A stretch of DNA of 15,184 nucleotides, from assembly GCA_023544495.1 (NCBI GenBank), contig JAMJFV010000034.1, positions 1-15,184 on the forward strand. The letters are read 5' to 3'. This document shows, in pieces, positions 7,095 through 15,014 of this stretch. The notes under the pieces are model-generated. The model did not search any database. It was not told the DNA's origin and saw nothing but the letters and a program-made list of their open reading frames with translations. The stretch comes from ANME-2 cluster archaeon. GTDB lineage: Archaea > Halobacteriota > Methanosarcinia > Methanosarcinales > Methanocomedenaceae. The translations under genes were made by a program, and so were the position numbers. How positions within the stretch are numbered: the first letter of the stretch is position 1; each line of letters starts with the position of its first letter.

Positions 7095-7328
7095 ATGGAG
7101 ATAGCATTTGATGGTCAAGGTTGTGTTTACCAAGCATGCCATTTTAGAATTAGCGAGGAACCAATTGAAGAGAGCGAAGAAATCAGTGAAGGCCTTATTG
7201 TAGATTACAATACAGACCGATGCCTGGTGGGAATTGAGATAATCAATGTCAAAGAAAAATGTACAATGGAAGACCTGACCGATTTTAAACTTGAAATGCC
7301 ACCTTTTCAGAAAGCTGTAGAAGCTTAA
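7095..7328 (+). CDS. DUF2283-like antitoxin, 5' end apparently a fusion scar with a DUF4258 toxin
   Basis: From residue 17 onward the 77-residue product reads FRISEEPIEESEEISEGLIV, then DYNTDRCLVGIEIINVKEK, which matches the core of DUF2283 proteins (RLSEEPI-ESEE, G-I-DYD, GIEIL). DUF2283 genes usually follow a DUF4258 toxin gene. The usual N-terminus (MKI-YD-EADALYI) is replaced by an odd MEIAFDGQGCVYQACH. In the frame shifted by one, from ATG 7111, the same DNA reads MVKVVFTKHAILELAR, like the start of a DUF4258 toxin. A deletion probably joined the toxin's first codons to the antitoxin out of frame near 7135-7145. Whether the fused frame is translated is unknown; no good Shine-Dalgarno is seen. 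The gene lies 9 bases after the pilin-like operon. Confidence 0.65.
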   Translation: MEIAFDGQGCVYQACHFRISEEPIEESEEISEGLIVDYNTDRCLVGIEIINVKEKCTMEDLTDFKLEMPPFQKAVEA

Positions 7329-7388
7329 TCAAATTGTATAATCAACATTATTCTAATCTGAATTATACGCAATAACAAGACATCCTCA

Positions 7389-7420
7389 CATTTATTTATC
7401 CTCAAACCCATCAGATATCC
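7389..7420 (+). promoter_or_regulatory. hisH promoter, leaderless type
   Basis: TTTATTTA at 7391-7398 is a good archaeal TATA box whose centre is about 26 bases before ATG 7421. Transcription would thus begin at or next to the start codon, and no Shine-Dalgarno is present, which fits a leaderless message. The stretch 7329-7390 between the DUF2283-like gene and this box is AT-rich and otherwise empty. Confidence 0.5.
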
Positions 7421-8029
7421 ATGACAGACATAGTTATCATCGACTACGGCCTGGGCAACCTGCGGAGCGTCACGCGCGGCCTGGAACATGCAGGTGCCGA
7501 TGTCACCATATCCTCAGACCCGGCGGCCATGCACAGGGCCGATGCCGTGGTACTGCCCGGCGTGGGTGCATTCCAGGATGCTATGCAGAATCTGGCACCC
7601 CTCAGGGCCGATGTACTTGAAGTGGCAGCAACGGGAAAACCTATGCTCGGGATATGTCTCGGAATGCAGATGCTCCTGAGTCGATCCGAAGAAGGAGGAC
7701 TGACCGATGGTCTTGACCTGGTGCCAGGAAACGTTGTCCGGTTCCCATCATCGGTCGGCAAAGTCCCCCATATGGGCTGGAACTCGCTCAATATCAAAAG
7801 CGACCACTCGTTCTTCAAGGACATACCCCCGCAGACCTATGTCTATTTCGTGCATTCCTACTATGCAGACTGTGCCCCGGAATATGTACTGGCGTCATGC
7901 GGGTACGGTATGGAATTTGCCGCCGCAGTTGTCAATGCAGCGGGCAATGTGATGGGCACCCAGTTCCATCCCGAGAAGAGTGGAGACCTGGGGCTAAAAA
8001 TGCTCGAGAATTTTGTGAGGATGTGCTGA
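7421..8029 (+). CDS. hisH: Imidazole glycerol phosphate synthase, glutaminase subunit HisH
   Basis: Hydrolyses glutamine and passes ammonia to HisF, which makes imidazole glycerol phosphate and AICAR in histidine biosynthesis. The 202-residue length is normal. The class I glutamine amidotransferase triad is complete: nucleophile C79 in GICLGMQ, H183 and E185 in QFHPEKSG. The oxyanion-strand motif PGVGAF is at 46-51 and the HisF-contact block PHMGWN at 116-121. The N-terminal IDYGLGNLRS is typical. hisF and other his genes are not in the window, so the pathway is dispersed, as is common in archaea. The next gene starts 3 bases after the hisH stop, making co-transcription with the helicase likely. 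Confidence 0.97.
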   Translation: MTDIVIIDYGLGNLRSVTRGLEHAGADVTISSDPAAMHRADAVVLPGVGAFQDAMQNLAPLRADVLEVAATGKPMLGICLGMQMLLSRSEEGGLTDGLDLVPGNVVRFPSSVGKVPHMGWNSLNIKSDHSFFKDIPPQTYVYFVHSYYADCAPEYVLASCGYGMEFAAAVVNAAGNVMGTQFHPEKSGDLGLKMLENFVRMC

Positions 8030-8032
8030 TAC

Positions 8033-10552
8033 GTGGATGATGATATCGACCGCTGGTTCCCGTATCCTGCATACAGGCCCAACCAGCGCGAAATGCTGGA
8101 GAAGGCGGCCGGGATAGCCCGTACGGGCGGTCACGGTGTTTTAATGGTGGATGCGCCAACGGGCAGCGGCAAGACCAGCATCCTGTCGGCACTCCTGGCA
8201 TCACGGGGAGATAATCGCATTGTTGTGGCAGTGCGGACCATAAGCCAGGTATCCATTTACCTTGACGAGATACAGAAGATACGCAAGCACACGAACAAGC
8301 GGCCGAAGATCGCTTATCTTGTGGGAAAGGACAAGACCTGTCTGCTGCGGGACGAGATGGACAGCGTGTACCGGCGTTGCGATATCCTGAAGATAATGAC
8401 CCGGCAGCTCCTGGAATCCAGGATGCGGGAGTACATGCTGGCATCAGGGAAAGGGAACGATGCGGTCTATGACCCGTCAAAAGATGATGCTCTTCTTGAT
8501 TCAATAATGGACGAGAGAGGTGGCGAGCGTTCCTGCTGCCCTCATTACTTGCAGGCCAAGGAAGCGTATCTCTTTGACGGAGAGATCAAATTCCGCAGTT
8601 CAAAAAAGGCATTGCAGGCAGTCCGTGACATAAAAGATACCATAATCTATCCTGACCAACTGGCAGGGCATTGCAGTGACCTGTGCCCCTATGAAGTGAT
8701 GGGATTGTCGGGTGAGGATGCAGATGTTGTCACCCTGAACTACAACCACGTGTTCGATGATGAATACAGGGATGCCATGTATAACTGGCTGGGGCTGGAA
8801 CCCGAAAAGACCATCCTGCTCATCGATGAGGCCCATAATCTGGGTGATGCGGTCCGTGCCGTGATAAGCGATGTTCTTACCCAGTTCTCTATCAAGAGAG
8901 CTATTAATGAGGTTGAGACATCACGCGGTCTGGCAAAGAGAACAGGTTTGAACAGGAGCCTTGCAGTGGCTGACCAGATATTGCCACGGATACTGACGTT
9001 TATGGAAAAAATGGCTGGAAAAGGCCAGTCTTCCGAAGAGTGGTTCGACCCGCATATGTTCGCCGATTTCGTGTTCGGTGAAAGCCTGGTCCGGGAAGAT
9101 GACAGGATGGCGGGTGAATTAATGAACCTGGCCGATGTCATTGAGAGGCAAAAGGCGAAAGAGTCCGAATCCCCCGAGATACATCTTCAAAAGGTGGGCG
9201 AATTCCTGTTCATGCTGAACTTTGCCAAGAACGACGAGGCATACATACCCCTGAAGTATACTGACGAGCGCAAGGTGGGTGAGAATATCTACCATTCCAC
9301 CACACTGGAGATACGCAACATCGATCCCAGCCTGCATATCGAAAATGTGATGGATGAGCACCATGCTTCTATCTTGATATCAGGGACCCTGTCACCACCC
9401 GAGGCTTATGAATTGTACTATTTTGGCAAGAACGGCCGTGCCACCATCCTGACCCTGCCCAACCAGTTCCCGAAAGAGAACAGGCTGATACTGACAGCAA
9501 ACAGGGCCACCACCCAGAGTTCCCGGCGGAATGACCCAGACAATGTGGCTGAGATACAGCGCCATCTTGATGCTTTTATCAGGGGCGTGCCCGGGAATGT
9601 GGTCGTGTATTTTACCTCATACGGTATGCTGGACGGGTTCCTGGACTTTTGCACGGGATCTGCCACAGCAGCAGGCAAACGTATTTACCAGGAACCCAGG
9701 GAATCCAGGTATGTACCCACCATCCTGTCCCAGTTCTTCCAGGCAGGAATGAAAAGCGCCACGAAACCCGGTGTGCTGCTGGCGGTGGCCGGGGGCAAGA
9801 TGAGCGAGGGTATCGATTACCGGGGCGAGTCATTGAAGGGTTCGATGGTGGTGGGACTGCCATTGACAGCGTATACCGAGGTTCAAAAGAGCGTAAACGA
9901 TTATTACCGGAACAAGTACGGTGCCAAAAACGGGCTGTTCATCGCGTATACCCTGCCGGCAATGAACAGGGCACTGCAGGCACTGGGCAGGGTGCACCGG
10001 GCGGCTGAGGAGGAGGGGGTGCTGGTGCTGTGTGATTCCCGGTTCGCTACCAGGGGCGGGATCGGGGTGCGGGAGTACCTGCCGGATTGGATGGATAAGG
10101 AGATGAAGGTATGCAGCGGCACGCAGACAGGGCAGTTGATCGCGGACTGGCTGGGTGGGCATGAATCCGCATCTGCACCCACTCATCCACCTGCATCCAC
10201 ACGTTCCGGAGTTGAATCGGGTATGACGATACAGCAGGCAAGGCACGTTCAGCAACTGGAACAGTTACATCGAAAAAAGCCACCCTCCATCACGGCACAA
10301 CATAGTGATTTCCAGACCGGCACGCAGGTTGCCGGGAAGTCGAAGGTGCTTACCATATTGAAAAAAATAGCACGCAGTCACAACATGTTCTACCTGGGTG
10401 CTGTCAATAACCATCTTAAAAAGGGAGAACGGGTGGATACCGGGGAGTTAAAGGACATGTTCACGCCAGAGGATTTTGCCACACTGGGGCTGGAGGCACG
10501 ATTTGTGGCTTCTATTGGGGATGTGGAGCTGCGGCGCAGGAAGGGTACATAG
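8033..10552 (+). CDS. XPD/Rad3-family DNA helicase with probable 4Fe-4S cluster
   Basis: Superfamily 2 helicase of the XPD/Rad3/DinG group, expected to unwind DNA 5' to 3' in repair. GTG start at 8033, three bases after hisH, with a weak GAGG (8017-8020). Motifs in the 839 residues: Q-like YRPNQREML (14-22), Walker A APTGSGKTS (41-49), candidate cluster cysteines C103, C116, C168/C169, C214 and C218 (the last in CPYE, as in XPD), DEAH (265-268), ISGTLSPPEAYE (449-460), GGKMSEGIDYRG (587-598) and motif VI QALGRVHRA (649-657). The helicase core ends near 705. A further 130 residues follow: a low-complexity Pro/Ser/Thr linker (about 710-730), a Gln/His-rich stretch and a basic helical domain (about 770-839) that I do not recognise. 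Archaeal XPD is usually shorter, about 550-700 residues. Confidence 0.93.
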   Translation: MDDDIDRWFPYPAYRPNQREMLEKAAGIARTGGHGVLMVDAPTGSGKTSILSALLASRGDNRIVVAVRTISQVSIYLDEIQKIRKHTNKRPKIAYLVGKDKTCLLRDEMDSVYRRCDILKIMTRQLLESRMREYMLASGKGNDAVYDPSKDDALLDSIMDERGGERSCCPHYLQAKEAYLFDGEIKFRSSKKALQAVRDIKDTIIYPDQLAGHCSDLCPYEVMGLSGEDADVVTLNYNHVFDDEYRDAMYNWLGLEPEKTILLIDEAHNLGDAVRAVISDVLTQFSIKRAINEVETSRGLAKRTGLNRSLAVADQILPRILTFMEKMAGKGQSSEEWFDPHMFADFVFGESLVREDDRMAGELMNLADVIERQKAKESESPEIHLQKVGEFLFMLNFAKNDEAYIPLKYTDERKVGENIYHSTTLEIRNIDPSLHIENVMDEHHASILISGTLSPPEAYELYYFGKNGRATILTLPNQFPKENRLILTANRATTQSSRRNDPDNVAEIQRHLDAFIRGVPGNVVVYFTSYGMLDGFLDFCTGSATAAGKRIYQEPRESRYVPTILSQFFQAGMKSATKPGVLLAVAGGKMSEGIDYRGESLKGSMVVGLPLTAYTEVQKSVNDYYRNKYGAKNGLFIAYTLPAMNRALQALGRVHRAAEEEGVLVLCDSRFATRGGIGVREYLPDWMDKEMKVCSGTQTGQLIADWLGGHESASAPTHPPASTRSGVESGMTIQQARHVQQLEQLHRKKPPSITAQHSDFQTGTQVAGKSKVLTILKKIARSHNMFYLGAVNNHLKKGERVDTGELKDMFTPEDFATLGLEARFVASIGDVELRRRKGT

Positions 10553-10607
10553 GCGATAATTAGATATTTGATACTGGTGTAATATGGCCTCAGGTACTGT
10601 GCATACT

Positions 10608-10681
10608 GCCGCCGTGGCTCAGCCTGGCAGAGCGATTGATTCGTAATCAATAGGTCGTGGGTTCAATTCCCACCGGCGGCT
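10608..10681 (+). tRNA. tRNA-Thr (anticodon CGT)
   Basis: A full cloverleaf can be folded by eye: acceptor GCCGCCG/CGGCGGC (7 pairs), D arm GCTC/GAGC, anticodon stem ATTGA/TCAAT around the loop TTCGTAA with anticodon CGT at 34-36, five-base variable region AGGTC, and T arm GTGGG-TTCAATT-CCCAC. The discriminator is T (10681), as usual for archaeal tRNA-Thr. CCA is not encoded. No intron. It reads ACG codons. Confidence 0.96.
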
Positions 10682-10759
10682 TCCAGTTATTAGTTCAATT
10701 GGCCCCAGGATGCCGTACAGCAACCGAAAAGGCAGAGCCGAAGGAGTAAGGATGGACCT

Positions 10760-10797
10760 AAAAAACAAATTCAAGCATTATAAAATTCAATTATAAT
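10760..10797 (-). terminator. Possible terminator at the 3' end of the hsdR locus
   Basis: Just beyond the hsdR stop (minus strand) lies an AT-rich hairpin with perfect 7-base arms, ATTATAA (10777-10783) and TTATAAT (10791-10797), around a 7-base loop. It is followed in the minus direction by T6 (A6 at 10760-10765 on the plus strand). Archaeal termination depends mainly on T runs, so the T tract is the more meaningful part. The surrounding spacer (10682-10803) between tRNA-Thr and hsdR holds no convincing gene. Confidence 0.35.
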
Positions 10798-10803
10798 TAA
10801 AGA

Positions 10804-13589
10804 TCATGTTTCAGTCAATTCCCTGCAAATCAAAGCAGCCTGTTCCAGCACAGTTTCTGTCGCTTTTTTCTGCTTATCAGGAGGATAATCATATTTCTTT
10901 AATATCCGCTTAACCATCACTCTCATTTTTGCCTGGACGCTCTCCTTCAATGTCCAATCGATTGATATATTATTGCGGATAGTCTCAGTTAATTCCCGTG
11001 CAATTTCAATCAATACGTCATCACCAAGAACCTTTACAGCACTATCATTTACTTCCAGTGCATCATAAAAAGCAAGCTCGGCTTCGTTTAAGTTTAGCTC
11101 TTCACCCCTTTTCCCGGCTTCACGCATTTTCTTTGCCAATTCAATGAGTTCTTCAATGACCTGTGCAGTTTCTATACTCTTATTCTTATATCGGATAATT
11201 GAATTCTCCAGCATTTCCGCAAAGGAGCGCCCTTGAATCAAATTCTTTTTCAACCTGGTTTTTATTTCATCATTAAGAAGTTTCTTGAGCAATTCAAATG
11301 CAAGATTTTTATGGGGCAAACTTTTAACTTCTGCCATAAATTCATCAGAAAGAATTGAAATGTCAGGTTTTTTCAGCCCTACCGCATCAAAAATATCAAT
11401 AACTTCATCAGAAACAATAGCTTTAGAAATGATCTGCCTGATGGCTGAATCCAGTTCTTCTTTGGGTTTGCTGGATGTTGTCGTGGTTTTGACAAGACCT
11501 GCTTTTACTGCCTGGAAGAATCCAACATCATCTCTAATTCTATCAGTTTCTTCATGGGGTACGGCGAAGGCAAATGCTTTTGACAGCTCTGTAACATATT
11601 GTGTGAAGCGCTGTGCCCCCTCTTCCTGCTGAAGGATATAATCCATAGCTGCAGGAATCAGAGACATCTTTTCTCTTGGAGTAGCTGAGAAGAACCTCTG
11701 ATAATCAAATCCATGGAACAATTCACATACAATCTCGTGTTTTTCCAGCATTATTGCCACTGCTTCTTCCTGAAGATTAGCCGGATCGCCCCGGCCGCCA
11801 CCTTTAGTATAATCAGACATGGCTTTCTTCAGATCATCTGCTATTCCCAGATAATCAACCACAAGACCTCCGGGTTTGTCCTTGAATACACGATTTACTC
11901 TTGCAATAGCCTGCATCAGTCCATGGCGGCGCATTGGCTTGTCAATGTACATGGTATGAAGGCTTGGAGCATCAAAACCAGTCAGCCACATATCCCGTAC
12001 AATGGCCAGGTTTAACGGATCATCAGGATCCTTCATTCGATCTGCAAGAGCTCTTCTTCTGGATTTATTTCTGATATGCTCCTGCCAGCTTGTTGCATCA
12101 CTGGCGGAACCGGTCATGATCACTTTGATATACCCTTTGTCGTCATCCTGGTGATACCATTCAGGTCTGAGTTTCACGATCTCATTGTGAAGATCAACGC
12201 AAATGCGCCGGCTCATGCAGACGATCATACCTTTACCGGTAAGAGTTCCAGTGCGTTTTTCAAAATGATCGACAATATCTTTGGCAATGATCTGTATCCG
12301 TTTTTCACTTCCCACCACGGCTTCCATTCGAGCCCATTTACTTTTCAGTTTTTCTTTCTTCTCAACTTCCTCGCTTTCTGTGACTTCCTCGAATTCAGGG
12401 TCGATCTTTGGCCGCTCTTCGGGTAACAGGTCGAGTTTTGCCAGTCTGCTTTCATAGAATATACTTACCGTGGCACCGTCTTCCACAGCCTGCAGTACAT
12501 CATAGATGTCAATATAATTTCCAAATATGGCAGGTGTGCTTTTATCTCCCAGTTCAATAGGGGTACCAGTAAAACCGATAAATGATGCATTGGGTAAGGC
12601 ATCTCTCATGTGTTTTGCAAAGCCGTAGGATATCCGGGCCTGATTTCCTTTTGTTATGATCTTAGCCTCTAATCCATACTGGGTCCTGTGTGCTTCATCA
12701 GCAATGACGATGATATTTCGTCTGTCAGAAAGAAGAGGGAATTCTTTTCCCGCTTCAGGGAGGAATTTTTGAATGGTAGTGAATACTATACCGCCTGAGG
12801 ATACTTGAAGAAGTTCCTGCAGTTTATCTCTCGAGTTCGCCTGGACGGGCTGCTGCCGCAATAATTCCTGGCAGGAGCTGAAGGTCCCGAACAGCTGGTC
12901 ATCCAGATCATTGCGGTCTGTTAACACGACTATAGTTGGATTATCCATTGCCAGCACTAATTTTCCGGTGTAAAAAGCCATGGAAAGACTCTTTCCTGAA
13001 CCCTGGGTGTGCCAGACCACGCCGCAGCGTCTGTCACCTAGGGGACCTGAAGCCGTTATGGTGGTTTCAATGGCCTTATTCACGGCATGATACTGATGGT
13101 AGGCAGCCAGTTTCTTTGAAATATTGTGGTGCTCCTGTTCATAGACGATAAAGTGGCGTATCAGGTCAAGCAGGATTCGTTTGTCAAACATGCCTTTTAA
13201 AAGCACTTCAAGCTGGGGCATGGCTGCAGGCGCGGTCTGGGTTCCGTCCAGCGTTTTCCAGGGAAGGAACCATTCTTTGCCAGAGGTTATCGTCCCTGCT
13301 CGTGCTTCTGTACCGTCGCTCACCACCAGGATCTCATTGTAATGGAACAGATAAGGGATCTGCTGAGGATTTTTTTCAGGGATTCTTCCCTTGCGTCGGG
13401 TGGAATATGTGAATTAAAACGGTTGATGGCATTTCGCAGCCTGTCGATTAGGATCACATCTGAATAACCGTGCTGCTCGGGTGTGGGGCCGTCCGGTGAA
13501 ATGTCAGGACCGTGAAATATGCCGTAATCCAGCTCGGACAGGATTTCAAGAGCAGCTTCTTCAATTTCCGATTCTGTTATGGGATTCAT
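10804..13589 (-). pseudogene. hsdR: Type I restriction enzyme R subunit (hsdR), broken by an internal deletion
   Basis: Two minus-strand frames together make a damaged HsdR. The first (13589-13320) encodes the N-terminus, MNPITESEIEEAALEILSEL, HGPDISPDGPTPE, YSDVILIDRLR, to about residue 77, then a short nonsense tail. The second continues in another frame from about 13360 (IPYLFHYNEILVVSDGTEAR) to 10804; its 840-residue reading begins at a GTG at 13326. Between KKILS and QQIPYLF roughly 110-130 family residues are missing, including the RPDVVLF and AVIELKNP blocks with the PD-(D/E)XK catalytic residues. The motor is intact (numbering from the GTG): HTQGSGKS 106-113, DEAH 210-213, FTGTPIE 252-258, and QAIARVNR further on. 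A translated C-terminal piece could be a translocase-like fragment but cannot cut DNA. The gene lies 10 bases after the ATPase gene; hsdM and hsdS are not in the window. Confidence 0.88.
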
Positions 13590-13599
13590 TTTCTGGGTG

Positions 13600-14898
13600 T
13601 TATGAGACAGATGACTCTATCAGCCATTCATAGACTGGTTTTAGTGTGATAGTCCTGTCATCTATAGTGACAGTCTCATGCTCATTTTCAGTTATTATGA
13701 GCCCTGTGTTCAGATTGTGGGTGTCCATTGCTTCGGTTAATCCTCTCAGCTCACGTTTTCGAACAGCCTCATCCTTCAGAGACAGGGTGACCTGTATGGC
13801 AGCTGTGATGTCCAGCCCCTCTTTTATTATGAAGTCGCATTCGTACGATTCTTTGTGGTAATATAATTCTTTATATTGCTTTTCCAATGTCATATACACC
13901 AGGTTTTCGAGCAATCTGCCCCTGTTTTCTGAAAATTTGAACAATATGGAATTTACCAGTCCCGTATCAATACAATACATTTTCTTTGGGTTAATGATCT
14001 GTTTTTTTACTGACCTATCAAATTTAGTTAATGTGTATATCAGATATGAATTTTCCGCATAGCTAATGTATTCTTTTACTGTTTCCTTTGCGATACCCAG
14101 GGTTTTTGCAATGCTGGAATATGAAAAAGTCTTTCCGATATTGGAGATCAGGAAAAAGAGCAGGTCGAATACATCCTTGTTGCTGCGCAGTTGGTTGGGA
14201 TAGATGATATCCTTGAGATAGATGGTCTGGAAGTAGTTTTTGAGTATTTCCTGTTTCAGGTCTGTATTGTCCTCCAGTACGACCCTGGGAAAGGCACCGT
14301 ATTCCAGGTAGTTGTTGAAGTGCTGGATGGTTTCAACGGTTGTTGGTCTTTGCACCCGGTTGAAGTCCAGGTATTCGCGAAATGACAGGGGATGGACTGT
14401 TATATGGAAGTACCGCCCCGACAGCCGTGTGCTCAATTCGTTCTGCAGCAGCGTGGAGGTTGAACCTGTGAGTATTAGCTTGATATTCCTGCCGGTATCG
14501 TGGATGTTCTTGACGGTCTGCACCCAGTACTGGTGGTTCTGTACCTCATCCAGGAATATGTAGAACTGCTGTACCTGTTTGTGCTGCACCAGATGGTGCT
14601 CGATGAGCTGGGTAAGATAGGCCGGGTCTTTTGATCTGCTCTGGAACAGGGGCTCATCCAGGTTGATGAAGAGTACAGCTTCGGGGGGTGTGGTATTATT
14701 CAGTAGGTGTGCTATGACCTGGTAGAGGAGTGTTGATTTCCCGGTCCTGCGGGCACCTATGAGCAGGAGGATCTCCCTGGTGTTGAGGTAGTCGGTCAGC
14801 CTGGGGTACCATGCCAGCCTGTCTATGCCTGTGTCAAAATCTTTGCCGAACCACCAGGGGTTCTGGCGCTCCAGTGCGATCTTTGCCGATTCATCCAT
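13600..14898 (-). CDS. AAA-type ATPase with DUF4143-like C-terminal domain
   Basis: This 432-residue protein belongs to the large archaeal/bacterial family of AAA_14 plus DUF4143 ATPases, whose physiological role is unsettled. Domains: ATPase (about 35-175) with Walker A GARRTGKST (48-56), Walker B FIFLDEVQ-type segment with D117-E118, sensor LTGSTS (143-148), and STRLSGRY (156-163) holding the likely arginine finger; the HPLSFREYL linker (169-177); GAFPRV (201-206); a winged-helix segment (about 257-285); and a restriction-endonuclease-like C-terminal core with E331, D355 in ECDF and Q369 in AIQV. Q where nucleases have the E of E-x-K suggests an inactive nuclease fold, as often seen in this family. 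ATG 14898 lies about 28 bases from a TATA-like TTTAAGTA, so probably leaderless. Its promoter carries three palindromes. It is followed after 10 bases by the broken hsdR. Confidence 0.9.
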   Translation of the reverse strand: MDESAKIALERQNPWWFGKDFDTGIDRLAWYPRLTDYLNTREILLLIGARRTGKSTLLYQVIAHLLNNTTPPEAVLFINLDEPLFQSRSKDPAYLTQLIEHHLVQHKQVQQFYIFLDEVQNHQYWVQTVKNIHDTGRNIKLILTGSTSTLLQNELSTRLSGRYFHITVHPLSFREYLDFNRVQRPTTVETIQHFNNYLEYGAFPRVVLEDNTDLKQEILKNYFQTIYLKDIIYPNQLRSNKDVFDLLFFLISNIGKTFSYSSIAKTLGIAKETVKEYISYAENSYLIYTLTKFDRSVKKQIINPKKMYCIDTGLVNSILFKFSENRGRLLENLVYMTLEKQYKELYYHKESYECDFIIKEGLDITAAIQVTLSLKDEAVRKRELRGLTEAMDTHNLNTGLIITENEHETVTIDDRTITLKPVYEWLIESSVS

Positions 14899-14994
14899 CT
14901 CGGAGAGTATAATTGCCGAAAATACTTAAATTTGTCGATTATAATCGACGATATTATCAGATTGCATGATAATCTATCGATAATTAATTATCGA
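14899..14994 (-). promoter_or_regulatory. ATPase gene promoter with three successive AT-rich palindromes
   Basis: Read on the minus strand, TTTAAGTA (plus 14923-14930) is a TATA-like box whose centre is about 28 bases before ATG 14898. Upstream, starting over the BRE position, stand three inverted repeats: GTCGATTATAATCGAC (14934-14949, perfect, 16 bp), ATTATCA-N7-TGATAAT (14953-14973, perfect 7-bp arms) and TCGATAATTAATTATCGA (14977-14994, perfect, 18 bp). Their centres are about 21.5 and 22.5 bp apart, close to two helical turns, as expected for dimers bound side by side on one face. Sites overlapping the BRE suggest repression, perhaps autoregulation. Confidence 0.6.
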
Positions 14995-15014
14995 GATAAC
15001 GTAATTCACCATAC

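Noticed and set aside
7329..7420. Riboswitch or attenuator before hisH
   Set aside because: The stretch is AT-rich with no stable stem or conserved aptamer pattern. A TATA box at 7391-7398 implies a leaderless transcript, leaving no room for a leader element.
7932..8504. 190-codon minus-strand frame over hisH and the helicase start
   Set aside because: Lies antisense to two strongly identified genes, and its Arg/Pro/Ser-rich reading is typical of shadow frames in GC-richer DNA.
10710..10796. 28-codon plus-strand frame in the spacer after tRNA-Thr, with a GGAG before an internal ATG at 10752
   Set aside because: Too short, no recognisable similarity, and it covers the hairpin and T tract that more likely end the minus-strand transcript.
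10804..14898. A complete new defence system made of the ATPase and HsdR-like motor
   Set aside because: The HsdR part is clearly a truncated type I subunit with a frame change, and the ATPase belongs to a common family. The data support a decayed locus more than a new intact system.
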